64,000 bases of DNA from Boseongicola aestuarii (lineage in GTDB: Bacteria > Pseudomonadota > Alphaproteobacteria > Rhodobacterales > Rhodobacteraceae): positions 124,001 to 188,000 of the forward strand of contig NZ_FXXQ01000001.1 in assembly GCF_900184815.1 (NCBI RefSeq), read 5' to 3'. Shown one piece after another: positions 17,965 to 26,307 of this stretch. The notes beneath the pieces are model-generated. The model searched no databases. It was not told the origin of the DNA and saw nothing but the letters and a program-made list of their open reading frames with translations. The stretch's first letter is position 1. Each line of letters starts with the position of its first letter. The position numbers and the translations under genes were made by a program.

Positions 17965-18575
17965 AACGCTGCGCTGTCCTGATTTCGGGCGGCGGATCGA
18001 ATATGATGACGTTGGTGGGCGACATGACCGGCGACCACCCGGCGCGTCCGGTGTTGGTTCTGTCCAATCGGCCTGACGCGGGCGGACTTGCAAAGGCCGC
18101 AGCACTCGGCATTCCGACGGCTGTCGTCGATCATCGTGATTTCCCAAAGGACCGCGAGGCCTTTGAAGCGGAGCTTAACGCGGTTTTGGAGCGCGGGGAC
18201 CCGGACATCATTTGCCTTGCAGGCTTCATGCGTGTTCTCACTCCGGTTTTCGTAGATCGCTGGGCCGGACGGATCCTGAACATTCACCCGTCATTACTGC
18301 CTAAATATCCGGGCCTGAATACCCATGCCCGCGCGATCCAAGCCGGGGACAAGGAAGCCGGTTGCAGCGTGCATGAAGTCACCGATGTTCTTGACGGAGG
18401 GCCGATCCTTGGACAGGCGCGTGTGCCCATCCTTGAGGGGGATACGTCTGAAACGCTGGCAGCGCGGGTGCTGATCGAGGAGCATCGCCTCTATCCGGCT
18501 GTCCTGCGCCGTTTCGCCGAAGGGGACCGCAGGCCGATCGTCTTGTCCACCGCCGCCGAAAGCCCTATCAACTGA
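17961..18575 (+). CDS. purN: phosphoribosylglycinamide formyltransferase
   Basis: 204 residues. It transfers a formyl group from 10-formyl-tetrahydrofolate to GAR in purine synthesis. The active-site motif [16 protein letters not shown] carries the catalytic Asn and His, and [16 protein letters not shown] carries the Asp. The N-terminal ISGGGSNM loop binds the ribotide phosphate. It overlaps purM by 4 bases, the usual purMN order. Confidence 0.97.
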   Translation: MKRCAVLISGGGSNMMTLVGDMTGDHPARPVLVLSNRPDAGGLAKAAALGIPTAVVDHRDFPKDREAFEAELNAVLERGDPDIICLAGFMRVLTPVFVDRWAGRILNIHPSLLPKYPGLNTHARAIQAGDKEAGCSVHEVTDVLDGGPILGQARVPILEGDTSETLAARVLIEEHRLYPAVLRRFAEGDRRPIVLSTAAESPIN

Positions 18576-18607
18576 AAACGGCCCGCACAAAGGACAAACT
18601 CAGCTAA

Positions 18608-19765
18608 ATGCTCACCCTCACAACGACCGAAGAGCTCGCGACATTCTGCAAGCGCGCCGCATCCGCCCCATATGTGACTGTCGATACCGAGTTCCTCCGC
18701 GAACGCACATATTATTCGAAACTTTGCCTGATCCAGTTGGCCATACCCGGAGAAGCTGAGGAAGACGCCGTGCTGGTCGATCCGCTGGTCAGTGGCATGA
18801 GCTTCGACCCTCTTTATGAGCTTTTTCGCAACGAGGCTGTCGTCAAAGTATTCCACGCAGCAAGACAGGACCTTGAAATATTCTTCATTGAAGGCGGGGT
18901 TATTCCCAAGCCATTGTTTGATACCCAGGTTGCAGCGATGGTTGCAGGTTTTGGCGAACAGGTCGGTTATGAAACTCTGGTCCGCAAGATCGCCCATGCG
19001 CCATTGGACAAATCCTCGCGTTTCACGGATTGGTCACGTCGCCCCTTAACCGATGCTCAAAAGACATATGCCTTGGCGGATGTCACGCATCTGCGTGTGA
19101 TCTACGAGTTTCTGGCGGCTGAGTTGGACAAGTCCGGGCGGCTAGACTGGGTCGAGGAAGAGCTGGGCGTCCTTGCAGACCCGGCGACCTATGTTGTCGA
19201 TCCGGACGAGGCCTGGAAGCGGGTCAAGACACGCACCAATTCGGGTCGCTTTTTGTCAGTGGTTCGTGAGTTGGCGAAGTTTCGCGAGGTTTACGCGCAA
19301 ACGAGGAACATCCCGCGCAGCCGGGTCATCAAAGACGATGCTCTGCTTGAACTTGCCTCGACCAAGCCTGCATCCTACGAGGATCTGAACAGGTCCCGTT
19401 TGCTGCTACGCGAAGCGCGCAAAGGCGAGATCGCCGACGGCATCCTGAACGCCGTGAAGATCGGAATGCAGACGCCGGCGGAAAATCAACCGAAACCTGA
19501 CCGCTCGCGCGACAAGATGCAGGTCAATCCGGCTTTGGCGGATCTGTTGCGTGTCTTGCTGAAGGCAAAGTCCGAGCAACTGGGGGTCGCGCAAAAGCTG
19601 ATCGCAACCTCTGCTGATCTTGATGAGATCGCTGCCGGGCGTCGCGAAGCAAAATCCCTGAACGGTTGGCGTCACAAGGCTTTTGGCAAGGACGCCTTGT
19701 TGCTGTGCGAAGGTCGGTTGGCCCTGCGAGCCAATGGTCAGTCCGTCGAAGTTTTCGAACTCTAG
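18608..19765 (+). CDS. rnd: ribonuclease D
   Basis: 385 residues. A DEDDy 3'-5' exonuclease domain comes first: VDTEF with the first Asp/Glu pair, VFHAARQDLEIF, and YALADVTHLR with the catalytic Tyr and Asp. An HRDC-type helical domain follows at about residues 205-285, and a C-terminal extension completes the usual RNase D length. It trims tRNA and other stable RNA 3' ends. It lies 32 bases after purN. Its stop overlaps that of the convergent AbrB-type gene within CTAG. Confidence 0.94.
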   Translation: MLTLTTTEELATFCKRAASAPYVTVDTEFLRERTYYSKLCLIQLAIPGEAEEDAVLVDPLVSGMSFDPLYELFRNEAVVKVFHAARQDLEIFFIEGGVIPKPLFDTQVAAMVAGFGEQVGYETLVRKIAHAPLDKSSRFTDWSRRPLTDAQKTYALADVTHLRVIYEFLAAELDKSGRLDWVEEELGVLADPATYVVDPDEAWKRVKTRTNSGRFLSVVRELAKFREVYAQTRNIPRSRVIKDDALLELASTKPASYEDLNRSRLLLREARKGEIADGILNAVKIGMQTPAENQPKPDRSRDKMQVNPALADLLRVLLKAKSEQLGVAQKLIATSADLDEIAAGRREAKSLNGWRHKAFGKDALLLCEGRLALRANGQSVEVFEL

Positions 19766-20766
19766 ACGCGTGCGCGCAGGGCTTTGAAAACAAGGGGCGC
19801 GACGGCAATCACCAGCGTGATCCTGAGGATATGGACCGTCACGACATAAGCCACGTCCGCCCCCATTGCGAGTGACAGAAGGCTCATCTCGGGCAACCCT
19901 CCGGGCGCAAAGGTCAGGAACGACTGGCCAAAACCTGCGCCTGTCACTCTGACCACAATCACCGCGGTCGAAAACGCCACGACCAGCATCAGGCCCGATG
20001 CCAATGCAGCCAAAGCGATATCCCTGGCAATCTCGCGCGCCGGCACGCCGAGAAAGCGGCATCCGACGACCGTTCCCATCACCAATTGTGCGGTGTTGAC
20101 GGCAATCGTTGGTGGGGGCGCGGAGGTCAGGTCGACAAGGTGTACAATTGCGGACAACAGCATGGGGCCGAGGATTTGCGGTGCGGGGAGTCTTAAGCTC
20201 GGGCCGATCCATGCGCCGATGACAGCGCAGGCAGCCAGCAGCGCCAGATCGCTCAAAGCGACGTCGGCAAAGGTCACGTAAATCCGCGCATCGCCGGTGG
20301 CTCTGACATCCAGCACAACCGCGAAGAAGAACGACACAAATCCGACGATCACCAAAATGCGGCTGGCATGGGCCAGAGCGATCCGCCGCTCGATCCCGCC
20401 GGCTTCTGCGCCGATCATCATCATATCGTTCAAGCCGCCCGGAGCGGATGAAAAATAAGCCGTGACAACATCATAGCGGCCAACCCTGCGGTAAACCATG
20501 AATGCCAGTCCAAAGGCGCAGGCGATATAAACCGGCAGGATCGCGATGGTGAACAGCCAGCTTGTGGCCTGCCCGAACAGAGCCGGTGAAAAGCCGGACC
20601 CAAGCATAACACCCAGGATGGGCAGCAATAGTTTGCGCAGCAGTATGGGAGCCTGAAGGTTGGCTCCAAGAACGGCCGCAAGCGTTACCAAAAGAATGGG
20701 TCCAAGCATCCAGGGGAGCGGTATTCCCAGTTGGCTGGCCACAATTGCACCGACCAGTCCGATCAC
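19762..20766 (-). CDS. AbrB-family integral membrane protein
   Basis: About 334 residues with ten or so hydrophobic helices in two similar halves; LGIPLPWMLGPILL in the first and LRLPAPQILGPMLL in the second are the repeated signature of the AbrB duplication family (once annotated as ammonia monooxygenase regulators). Both halves also carry APGGL (SSAPGGLNDMM, FAPGGLPEMS). It is presumed to be a transporter, substrate unknown. The GTG at 20766 is the first usable start; it leaves a slightly short N-terminus. It lies 47 bases downstream of a lipoprotein gene on the same strand. Confidence 0.82.
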   Translation of the reverse strand: MIGLVGAIVASQLGIPLPWMLGPILLVTLAAVLGANLQAPILLRKLLLPILGVMLGSGFSPALFGQATSWLFTIAILPVYIACAFGLAFMVYRRVGRYDVVTAYFSSAPGGLNDMMMIGAEAGGIERRIALAHASRILVIVGFVSFFFAVVLDVRATGDARIYVTFADVALSDLALLAACAVIGAWIGPSLRLPAPQILGPMLLSAIVHLVDLTSAPPPTIAVNTAQLVMGTVVGCRFLGVPAREIARDIALAALASGLMLVVAFSTAVIVVRVTGAGFGQSFLTFAPGGLPEMSLLSLAMGADVAYVVTVHILRITLVIAVAPLVFKALRARV

Positions 20767-20813
20767 AAGACCGGCGATTTGGCGCAGCGGGGCTGCCTCT
20801 GGCGGGAAAGTGA

Positions 20814-21281
20814 TCAGCGGCCAACTGTCCTTGCATTACCAGCGGCGAGGACACGTATGCTCGTGATACCGGCCAGTTCAAGGTCCGACAGATAAGTGCC
20901 CACGATCAGTTCGCGTGACTGCTGGGTCGAGACGCGGGTCGGCGTCTCGGGTGGGCGGGCGCGGAACGAATAGACAAGGACGCCAGGGCCGGCGGCGGCA
21001 TTGGCTTCACGCACCAGTTGCGCGTCGTACCAACCCTGCATCGGCGGCAAGCCGGTCGCACGCACGATAATGCCACCTGGCAGACGTTCAATCACCAGCG
21101 ATTCGACGCTTGCGACCAGAGGGCGCTGATCCCTGACCACAGCGAATTCGACTTCGTTGAGCATTTCCACGGGCTCTTCCTGCGTCAGCCAGCCAAAGAG
21201 ACCGGAACCACTATCGCCTCCGCCGCAGGCGGCAAGCGCGAGGAGTGATGCGATCAGTGCAGTGCTTTTCGAAAATGTCAT
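20814..21281 (-). CDS. predicted lipoprotein of unknown function
   Basis: 155 residues. A signal peptide with lipobox LALAAC at residues 14-19 predicts lipidation on Cys 19, followed by a Gly/Ser-rich linker. The body (SLVIERLPGGIIVRATGLPP and a PETPTRVSTQQSRELIVGTY stretch) matches no domain I can name. The ORF is well supported by codon use and by its place directly upstream of the AbrB-type gene, with which it may be co-transcribed. Confidence 0.75.
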   Translation of the reverse strand: MTFSKSTALIASLLALAACGGGDSGSGLFGWLTQEEPVEMLNEVEFAVVRDQRPLVASVESLVIERLPGGIIVRATGLPPMQGWYDAQLVREANAAAGPGVLVYSFRARPPETPTRVSTQQSRELIVGTYLSDLELAGITSIRVLAAGNARTVGR

Positions 21282-21405
21282 GCGGCGCGTCCCGTTCCAG
21301 CCCGGATGCCTTGTGCTACCGGAAACGAACGCACAAGAAAAGTCCGACTGACTGGACCTTTACACTTTCGCAACCTAGATCGGAGAGGCAATCCACGAGG
21401 ACATC

Positions 21406-21837
21406 ATGGCCACCGAAGCATTTGAAGACATCGCCGAGACTTTTGAGTTTCTAGAGGACTGGGAGGATCGCTATCGCCATGTGATCGACATGGGCAAAGC
21501 GATGCCACCACTGGAAGAGGCGTTTCGGGTGCCTGCCACCAAGGTGGATGGATGCGCTAGTCAGGTGTGGTTGCTGCCCGAGATCGAAGGCACCGGTTCG
21601 AACGCCGTATTCCGGTTTCGCGGCGAAAGCGATGCAATGATCGTACGAGGCCTCATTGCCGTCCTGCACGCCCTTTTCAGTGGATTGACGGTGTCCGATG
21701 TCCTTAAGGTCGATGCCGCTGCCGAACTTGGCCGTCTGGGGCTGAACGACCATTTGTCGGCCCAACGCTCAAACGGGTTACGCGCGATGATCGAGAGAAT
21801 TCGCGCGCTCGCCAGCCATGCTGCAAGCGGCGCGTAA
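21406..21837 (+). CDS. sufE: SufE-family cysteine desulfuration protein
   Basis: 143 residues, usual length. SufE takes the persulfide from the cysteine desulfurase SufS and passes it to the Fe-S scaffold. The acceptor Cys is Cys 50 in the KVDGCASQVW motif, and the C-terminal SDVLKVDAAAELGRLGLNDHLS block is typical. No suf genes are adjacent. The gene is single, and its 3' half lies opposite an open frame on the other strand (21561-22145). Confidence 0.93.
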   Translation: MATEAFEDIAETFEFLEDWEDRYRHVIDMGKAMPPLEEAFRVPATKVDGCASQVWLLPEIEGTGSNAVFRFRGESDAMIVRGLIAVLHALFSGLTVSDVLKVDAAAELGRLGLNDHLSAQRSNGLRAMIERIRALASHAASGA

Positions 21838-22145
21838 GGCCTGCTGACGGCCCGACGGCGCAGGCAGACAAGCAAACCACCCAGCAGCAGGACGCCTTGA
21901 AACAGCAGGTCCACAGCGCGCGGAAACGCCCCGAAGCTGCCGCTGCTGATGAAGTGACTGCTCAGTATACCAAGCAGTTCGTCATAGGCGGGGGAATTGA
22001 CGTCGTGCAGGATGACAGGACGCGCCTGTGAGGTGTCAAACCAGGGATCGACCGTTCCCGCCGAGACATGCGCCGCATTGGCCGCGACAAGCATGAAAAC
22101 AACTGCTGCAAGAATGAAATATCGGATCGCCTGAACCATGTGCAT
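21561..22145 (-). CDS. small membrane protein of unknown function, end overlapping sufE
   Basis: The first 110 residues look real: an N-terminal signal-like helix (FILAAVVFMLVAANAAHVSAG), a soluble middle, and a second helix (AVDLLFQGVLLLGGLLVCLRRR). The frame then stays open for about 85 residues antisense to sufE, which is unlikely to be functional coding. The true end may have been lost by a small deletion near 21840, or the two genes may really overlap. I do not recognise the family. It lies 29 bases after the DUF1638 gene on the same strand. Confidence 0.45.
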   Translation of the reverse strand: MHMVQAIRYFILAAVVFMLVAANAAHVSAGTVDPWFDTSQARPVILHDVNSPAYDELLGILSSHFISSGSFGAFPRAVDLLFQGVLLLGGLLVCLRRRAVSRPYAPLAAWLASARILSIIARNPFERWADKWSFSPRRPSSAAASTLRTSDTVNPLKRACRTAMRPRTIIASLSPRNRNTAFEPVPSISGSNHT

Positions 22146-22174
22146 TCCTTGCCATGGTCAGGGTTAACAATGGG

Positions 22175-22825
22175 TTAGGGGCCGGATCGAAATTCGCTCA
22201 AAGCCGTATGAAGGTCGCCATAGCCAGTGAAGCGGCGTTCAAACGGCAAGCCAAGCCGGGCGGCGGCATCCATGGCCAATGCGGTCAGTGAAGGGTCGTC
22301 GGTTTGCGCCTGATAGACGAGCTTTTCGTAATGCCCGAAGTAGGTGTCTCGGAGTTGCGGGTGGCGATCCAGGCCCAGGGGTTCCCACACGAAAGCATCG
22401 AATTGGCGCACCAGAAAGTCGGTCAGGTAGAAGGCGGTGAATTCCTCGCCTGCGCGGGCAACGAAGCCATCGGTGCCTTCAAAGAACGCATAACAGTGCG
22501 GACCGGCAAGCATTGTGATCCCAAGCTGTTCGGCGGCGGCTTGAAGCTGTCCGCCGGTGCCGCAATCCGCATAGGCGAGGAAGATCGTGTCGTAGTGATC
22601 GCGGTGTTGGTCCACAGCCTTGGTCACGGCGGGGACAATGCGTTCGGGGTGATTGTGCAGGATCGCGGGCAGGCATTGAAGATCGATATGATCGAACCCG
22701 TTACCCTTTGTAATGGCAAGGATTTCACGCGCAAGTGCTCCACAGGCAAGCACCAGCACGCGGCCTTTCTGAGCCGGATCCAGACCCTTGTGGGTGAGCG
22801 TGTTATCATCAGGCAAATCGGTCAT
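22175..22825 (-). CDS. DUF1638-family protein
   Basis: 216 residues. VLVLACGALAREI opens the protein, followed by LPAILHNHPERI, YADCGTGGQL and AGPHCYAFFEG; conserved Cys and His suggest metal or cofactor binding. DUF1638 proteins are repeatedly found beside corrinoid methyltransferase proteins, and that holds here: the corrinoid gene ends 36 bases upstream on the same strand. Its exact role is unsettled. In roseobacters it is plausibly part of the split methionine synthase discussed for this window. Confidence 0.82.
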   Translation of the reverse strand: MTDLPDDNTLTHKGLDPAQKGRVLVLACGALAREILAITKGNGFDHIDLQCLPAILHNHPERIVPAVTKAVDQHRDHYDTIFLAYADCGTGGQLQAAAEQLGITMLAGPHCYAFFEGTDGFVARAGEEFTAFYLTDFLVRQFDAFVWEPLGLDRHPQLRDTYFGHYEKLVYQAQTDDPSLTALAMDAAARLGLPFERRFTGYGDLHTALSEFRSGP

Positions 22826-22861
22826 GTCCGCAGCCTAACACAATTGCAGGAAAACGGCGCG

Positions 22862-23566
22862 TTAGCCGGCCGCCATTTGGTTGTGTTTGCGTGCCATATA
22901 GGCCTTTGCTGTCTCAACTGCGACGGCTGCGTCGCGGCAATAGGCATCCGCACCGATGGCCTTGCCGAACTCTTCGTTCAGCGGGGCGCCCCCGACCAGA
23001 ACGATGTAGTCGTCGCGAATGCCCTGCGCGACCATCGTATCGATCACGACCTTCATGTAAGGCATGGTCGTGGTCAAAAGTGCCGACATGCCAAGAATAT
23101 CGGGCCCTTCGGCTTCCATCGCTTCAAGGTAAGATTCGACGGCGTTGTTGATGCCAAGATCCACAACCTCGAAACCGGCGCCTTCCATCATCATCGACAC
23201 AAGGTTTTTGCCGATGTCGTGGATATCGCCCTTTACCGTGCCGATCACCATCTTGCCCATGCGAGGCGCGCCGGTTTCGGCCAAAAGCGGTTTCAGGATC
23301 GCCATTCCGCCCTTCATGGCATTGGCAGCCAGAAGAACTTCTGGAACAAAGAGGATGCCATCCCGGAAGTCATTTCCGACGATTGTCATGCCGCCGACGA
23401 GGGCCTCGGTCAGAACGCGGTAGGGTTCCCAGCCGCGTTCCAGGAGGATGTTCACGCCTTCTTCGATCTCTTCTCTGAGGCCGTCATAAAGGTCGTCGAA
23501 CATTTGCAGCACAAGTTCGCTGTCATCCAGTTCGCTCAGTACGATTTCGTCTTCTTGGTCCGACAT
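22862..23566 (-). CDS. B12-binding corrinoid protein (MtbC/MttC-like)
   Basis: 234 residues from the ATG at 23566, which has a strong GAGGAG ribosome site. A helical cap domain (residues 15-95) is followed by a Rossmann B12-binding domain with the DxHxxG motif GDIHDIGKN, where His 116 would be the lower cobalt ligand, then MSALLTTT and LVGGAPLNEEF. Such proteins carry a methyl group on cobalt between methyltransferases. No methylamine methyltransferase is adjacent. A homocysteine methyltransferase gene at 45.5 kb and the DUF1638 neighbour suggest a role in methionine synthesis, as a free-standing MetH module. Confidence 0.88.
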   Translation of the reverse strand: MSDQEDEIVLSELDDSELVLQMFDDLYDGLREEIEEGVNILLERGWEPYRVLTEALVGGMTIVGNDFRDGILFVPEVLLAANAMKGGMAILKPLLAETGAPRMGKMVIGTVKGDIHDIGKNLVSMMMEGAGFEVVDLGINNAVESYLEAMEAEGPDILGMSALLTTTMPYMKVVIDTMVAQGIRDDYIVLVGGAPLNEEFGKAIGADAYCRDAAVAVETAKAYMARKHNQMAAG

Positions 23567-23643
23567 GAACGTTACTCCTCGCCCGTATGCGCCAGACTTA
23601 AGACAATACCAGCAAACAATAAACGCCGAATTACGACGAAAAC

Positions 23644-24651
23644 TTAGGCGCTCGCGACTTTGCGTCGTCTGGCGAGGCCTCCGAGCACGACCAGACCGCC
23701 CAAAGCGAGACTGAGGCCGCCCGGAAGCGGAACCGGGGTCACGAAGTCGGTGACAGCATTTGCAAGCGCCAGATGGATCTTTTGCGTGGGATGCAGGCCA
23801 TCGAAGAACGCGTAGCTGTCCTGATCGGGGCCACAAAAGAAGAACTCGTTGACGTCTACCGTTTCCTCATTGTCGGCCACGATGCATGCGTCAGTGAGGT
23901 TGGTGATCCCAAGTTTATCGGTATCCTCCAGAAGTTCGGCCAAAAAGCCTTGGGTATCAAAGAATTGCACGTTTGGAGTGAGGTCGTTTCCATAGAGCGA
24001 CTCAAGCGTCGCCCCGAGGTTCTGGTTGAACGTCGAGGATAGGAATGTTGCCCCGAACGAGGCTTCGGGACTGTTCACGACGCTTGGGATCAGGCCGAGA
24101 TCGGGCAGGCCAAAAACAAGGAATTCGCTCAATCCGGTTGTCGCAAGATCATTAACCCCGACCACGATCTGCGTGATCACATTCGAGATCATTGCAACAG
24201 GATCAAGTGCGGCATTTTCAGGATCAAGAAGGACGCGCAAGTCATTGCCACCAAACCATATTGTCGCCAAAGTATTGTCCCCAAGCTAGAGTGCCGAGCC
24301 GTCAATGGCGGCCCGATACAGCGCACGTTGGTCTGCGAAATCCGGAATATCGAACCCGTCTTGGTTCGGACCCGACGTAGCGGCTGTGGCTCCGCCAAAG
24401 GCAAAATTCGTCCCACCGAATGTGCTGAGCGATGGTGCTGCGCCCAATGTGGTGGCCCAGGTATCGCCGTTTGTGAACTGGCCGTTTGGATAAAACAGCG
24501 GAACAGGCGTTATGCCGCCGGTGGCCGCGGCGATATTTCCGCCATCACTAAGGCTATCGCCAAATACTAAAAGATCCGTATATGGGCCGAGCGTGTCTGC
24601 GGACGCAGGCAGCGCAATTGCAACGGCGAGTGCCGAAAGAACTGATTTCAT
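23644..24651 (-). pseudogene. GDSL/SGNH hydrolase with VPLPA-CTERM-like tail, interrupted by an in-frame TAG
   Basis: One continuous frame of about 335 codons encodes a signal peptide, the GDSL block (FGDSLSDGGN), the block III FGGNDL, the catalytic DGLHPT block V, and a C-terminal sorting tail: VPLPGG, a hydrophobic helix and RRR. The frame is broken only by a TAG at 24286-24288 after codon 121, between blocks I and III; both sides read correctly in the same frame (DGSAL, stop, LGDNTLATIWFGGND). This could be a nonsense mutation, a sequencing error or readthrough. An intact enzyme would be a secreted esterase or lipase processed at the membrane. Confidence 0.85.
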
Positions 24652-24741
24652 TGTTAATTTCTCCTCCCCAGGATTTGGCGAAATCTAGGCATTAGGGGAC
24701 GTAGGGGCACGCAAGTGTGACGTGGCGGCATGTTTTCGAGA

Positions 24742-24776
24742 TTGATAAAGTTCTTCATTTGTTCCTATATGCGGAC
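24742..24776 (+). promoter_or_regulatory. SOS (LexA) box inside a promoter for the radical SAM gene
   Basis: GTTC-TTCATTT-GTTC at 24750-24764 is an exact match to the alphaproteobacterial LexA box GTTC-N7-GTTC. It fills the 17-base spacer between a TTGATA -35 (24742-24747) and a CTATAT -10 (24765-24770). The predicted transcript would begin at or next to the ATG at 24777. Confidence 0.75.
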
Positions 24777-25859
24777 ATGCCTAGAAACGCCCATACACCT
24801 GACCCCGATGCGCGTGGTCGCGCTGCCTTAAGCAACCGCGTCAGCCGATTCGAACGGCTGGACCGGGATCGGGTAGATGATGGTTGGGATATCGACGAGG
24901 ACCTGCCAACGGTTCGCACCGACGTAAGTCTCGAAATTCCAAGGAAAATCATTACACGCAACACGTCGCCGGACGTGCCGTTCGATCGCTCGATCAATCC
25001 ATATCGCGGGTGCGAACACGGGTGCATTTACTGCTTTGCGCGCCCGACGCATGCCTATCTTGGGCTGTCCCCGGGTTTGGATTTCGAAACGCGCCTGATT
25101 GCGCGGCCTGATGCGCCGGACTTGCTGGCCAGAGAGCTTCGAGCAAAGTCCTACAACGTTGCCGTTATGGCGATCGGGACGAACACTGATCCTTATCAAC
25201 CAATTGAAAAAGAACAGCAAATCATGCGGCGCTGTCTGGAAGTGCTGCGCGATTTCAATCATCCCGTGGGCATTGTCACCAAGGGCACGCTGATCGAGCG
25301 GGATATCGATATTCTGAGCGAAATGGCGTCGCGCAATCTGGTGCGGGTTGGCATTTCGGTGACGACTTTGGACGCGCAGGTCTCAAGGGCCATGGAGCCG
25401 CGCGTGCCGTCTCCAAAGCGTCGGCTGGAAACGATCCGACGTTTGGCGGACGCGGGAATTCCCGTGCGAATTCAATGCGCTCCGATCATTCCGGGACTGA
25501 CGGATCATGAGTTGGAATCGCTGTTGGAAGCGGGGAGTGAGGCCGGGGCCTATGCGGCAAACTGGGTGATGCTGCGCCTGCCTCTGGAGGTCGCGCCCCT
25601 GTTCAAGGAGTGGCTTCAGGCGGCGTTTCCGAACAAGGCTGCGAAAGTAATGGCGCGGGTGCGCGAAGCGCATGACGGGCGCGAATATGACGCCGAATGG
25701 GGCAAGCGGATGCGCGGGACGGGCACATATGCCGAGTTGATCGCGCACCGTTTTGCGCTTGCCTGCAGGAGGTTGGGGCTGTTCGGCGACGTCGCGCCAT
25801 TGCGAACGGACCTGTTTCGACCGCCACCGCAGGCCGGGGATCAACTGTCGTTGTTTTGA
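24777..25859 (+). CDS. PA0069-family radical SAM protein (SplB-like)
   Basis: 360 residues from the ATG at 24777. The radical SAM cluster motif is CEHGCIYC (Cys 79, 83, 86), preceded by SINPYRG, with PTHAYLGLSPG after it; this is the COG1533/PA0069 group related to spore photoproduct lyase. The reaction is unknown, and the COG1533 group is often labelled DNA repair photolyase. An exact LexA box in the promoter supports a role in DNA damage. An in-frame start at 24717 is rejected because it would place the promoter and LexA box inside the coding region. There is no ribosome site, consistent with a leaderless mRNA. Confidence 0.85.
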   Translation: MPRNAHTPDPDARGRAALSNRVSRFERLDRDRVDDGWDIDEDLPTVRTDVSLEIPRKIITRNTSPDVPFDRSINPYRGCEHGCIYCFARPTHAYLGLSPGLDFETRLIARPDAPDLLARELRAKSYNVAVMAIGTNTDPYQPIEKEQQIMRRCLEVLRDFNHPVGIVTKGTLIERDIDILSEMASRNLVRVGISVTTLDAQVSRAMEPRVPSPKRRLETIRRLADAGIPVRIQCAPIIPGLTDHELESLLEAGSEAGAYAANWVMLRLPLEVAPLFKEWLQAAFPNKAAKVMARVREAHDGREYDAEWGKRMRGTGTYAELIAHRFALACRRLGLFGDVAPLRTDLFRPPPQAGDQLSLF

Positions 25860-25952
25860 CGCAAGTCGTTATTTTGCCTGGGCGGGACACCGACGTCCAC
25901 ACCAAAGACAGCGCGCGATGGTTAACAGTTTGAAATCACTCGAAAAGGCCGT

Positions 25953-25991
25953 GTCGGTATAACGTCGGTTTGACGTCGGTTTCGCGTCGGT
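25953..25991 (+). repeat. four GTCGGT direct repeats at 11-bp spacing
   Basis: GTCGGT begins at 25953, 25964, 25975 and 25986, exactly 11 bases apart, about one helical turn. They lie 65 bases upstream of the DUF2484 pair, in a gap with no gene (25860-26055). Such helically phased repeats can be binding sites for OmpR/PhoB-type regulators. Confidence 0.6.
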
Positions 25992-26055
25992 GCGCCCGTT
26001 CGCCCAATTCATGCCTTGTTCATCCATTAATTGACGCGCGTAACAGGAGAGAAAC

Positions 26056-26307
26056 ATGAGATTTTCACTGATTGCAGGCGCGGTTTGGGTGATTTTGGCG
26101 ACACTCGTCGCAACACTTCCGATGCGCCGCCAATTTCCGCCAGGCATCGTTCTGCTAATTTCAGCACCCGTGCTGATCGGCTGGATCGGGGTCGAGCATG
26201 GCTGGCTCTGGGTGGCATTGGGCACCTTTGCCTTCGTGTCGATGTTTCGCCGACCGCTTTGGCATATCTGGCACAAGGTGCGCGCGCCCAAGGAAGTTGC
26301 ACAATGA
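26056..26307 (+). CDS. DUF2484-family membrane protein (first copy)
   Basis: 83 residues, mostly two or three hydrophobic helices (LIAGAVWVILATLVATLP, GIVLLISAPVLIGWIG, GWLWVALGTFAFVSM), ending with the basic MFRRPLWHIWHK stretch typical of DUF2484. The family is found mainly in Rhodobacteraceae, commonly beside murC and murB, and older records mislabel it as MurC. A good AGGAG ribosome site precedes the ATG. It overlaps a second DUF2484 gene by 4 bases. Confidence 0.8.
   Translation: MRFSLIAGAVWVILATLVATLPMRRQFPPGIVLLISAPVLIGWIGVEHGWLWVALGTFAFVSMFRRPLWHIWHKVRAPKEVAQ

Noticed and set aside
24286-24288. In-frame TAG in the GDSL gene read as pyrrolysine
   Set aside because: A corrinoid protein and DUF1638 lie nearby, which can accompany pyrrolysine systems, but the enzyme is not a methylamine methyltransferase and no pyl genes are seen. 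A nonsense lesion is simpler.
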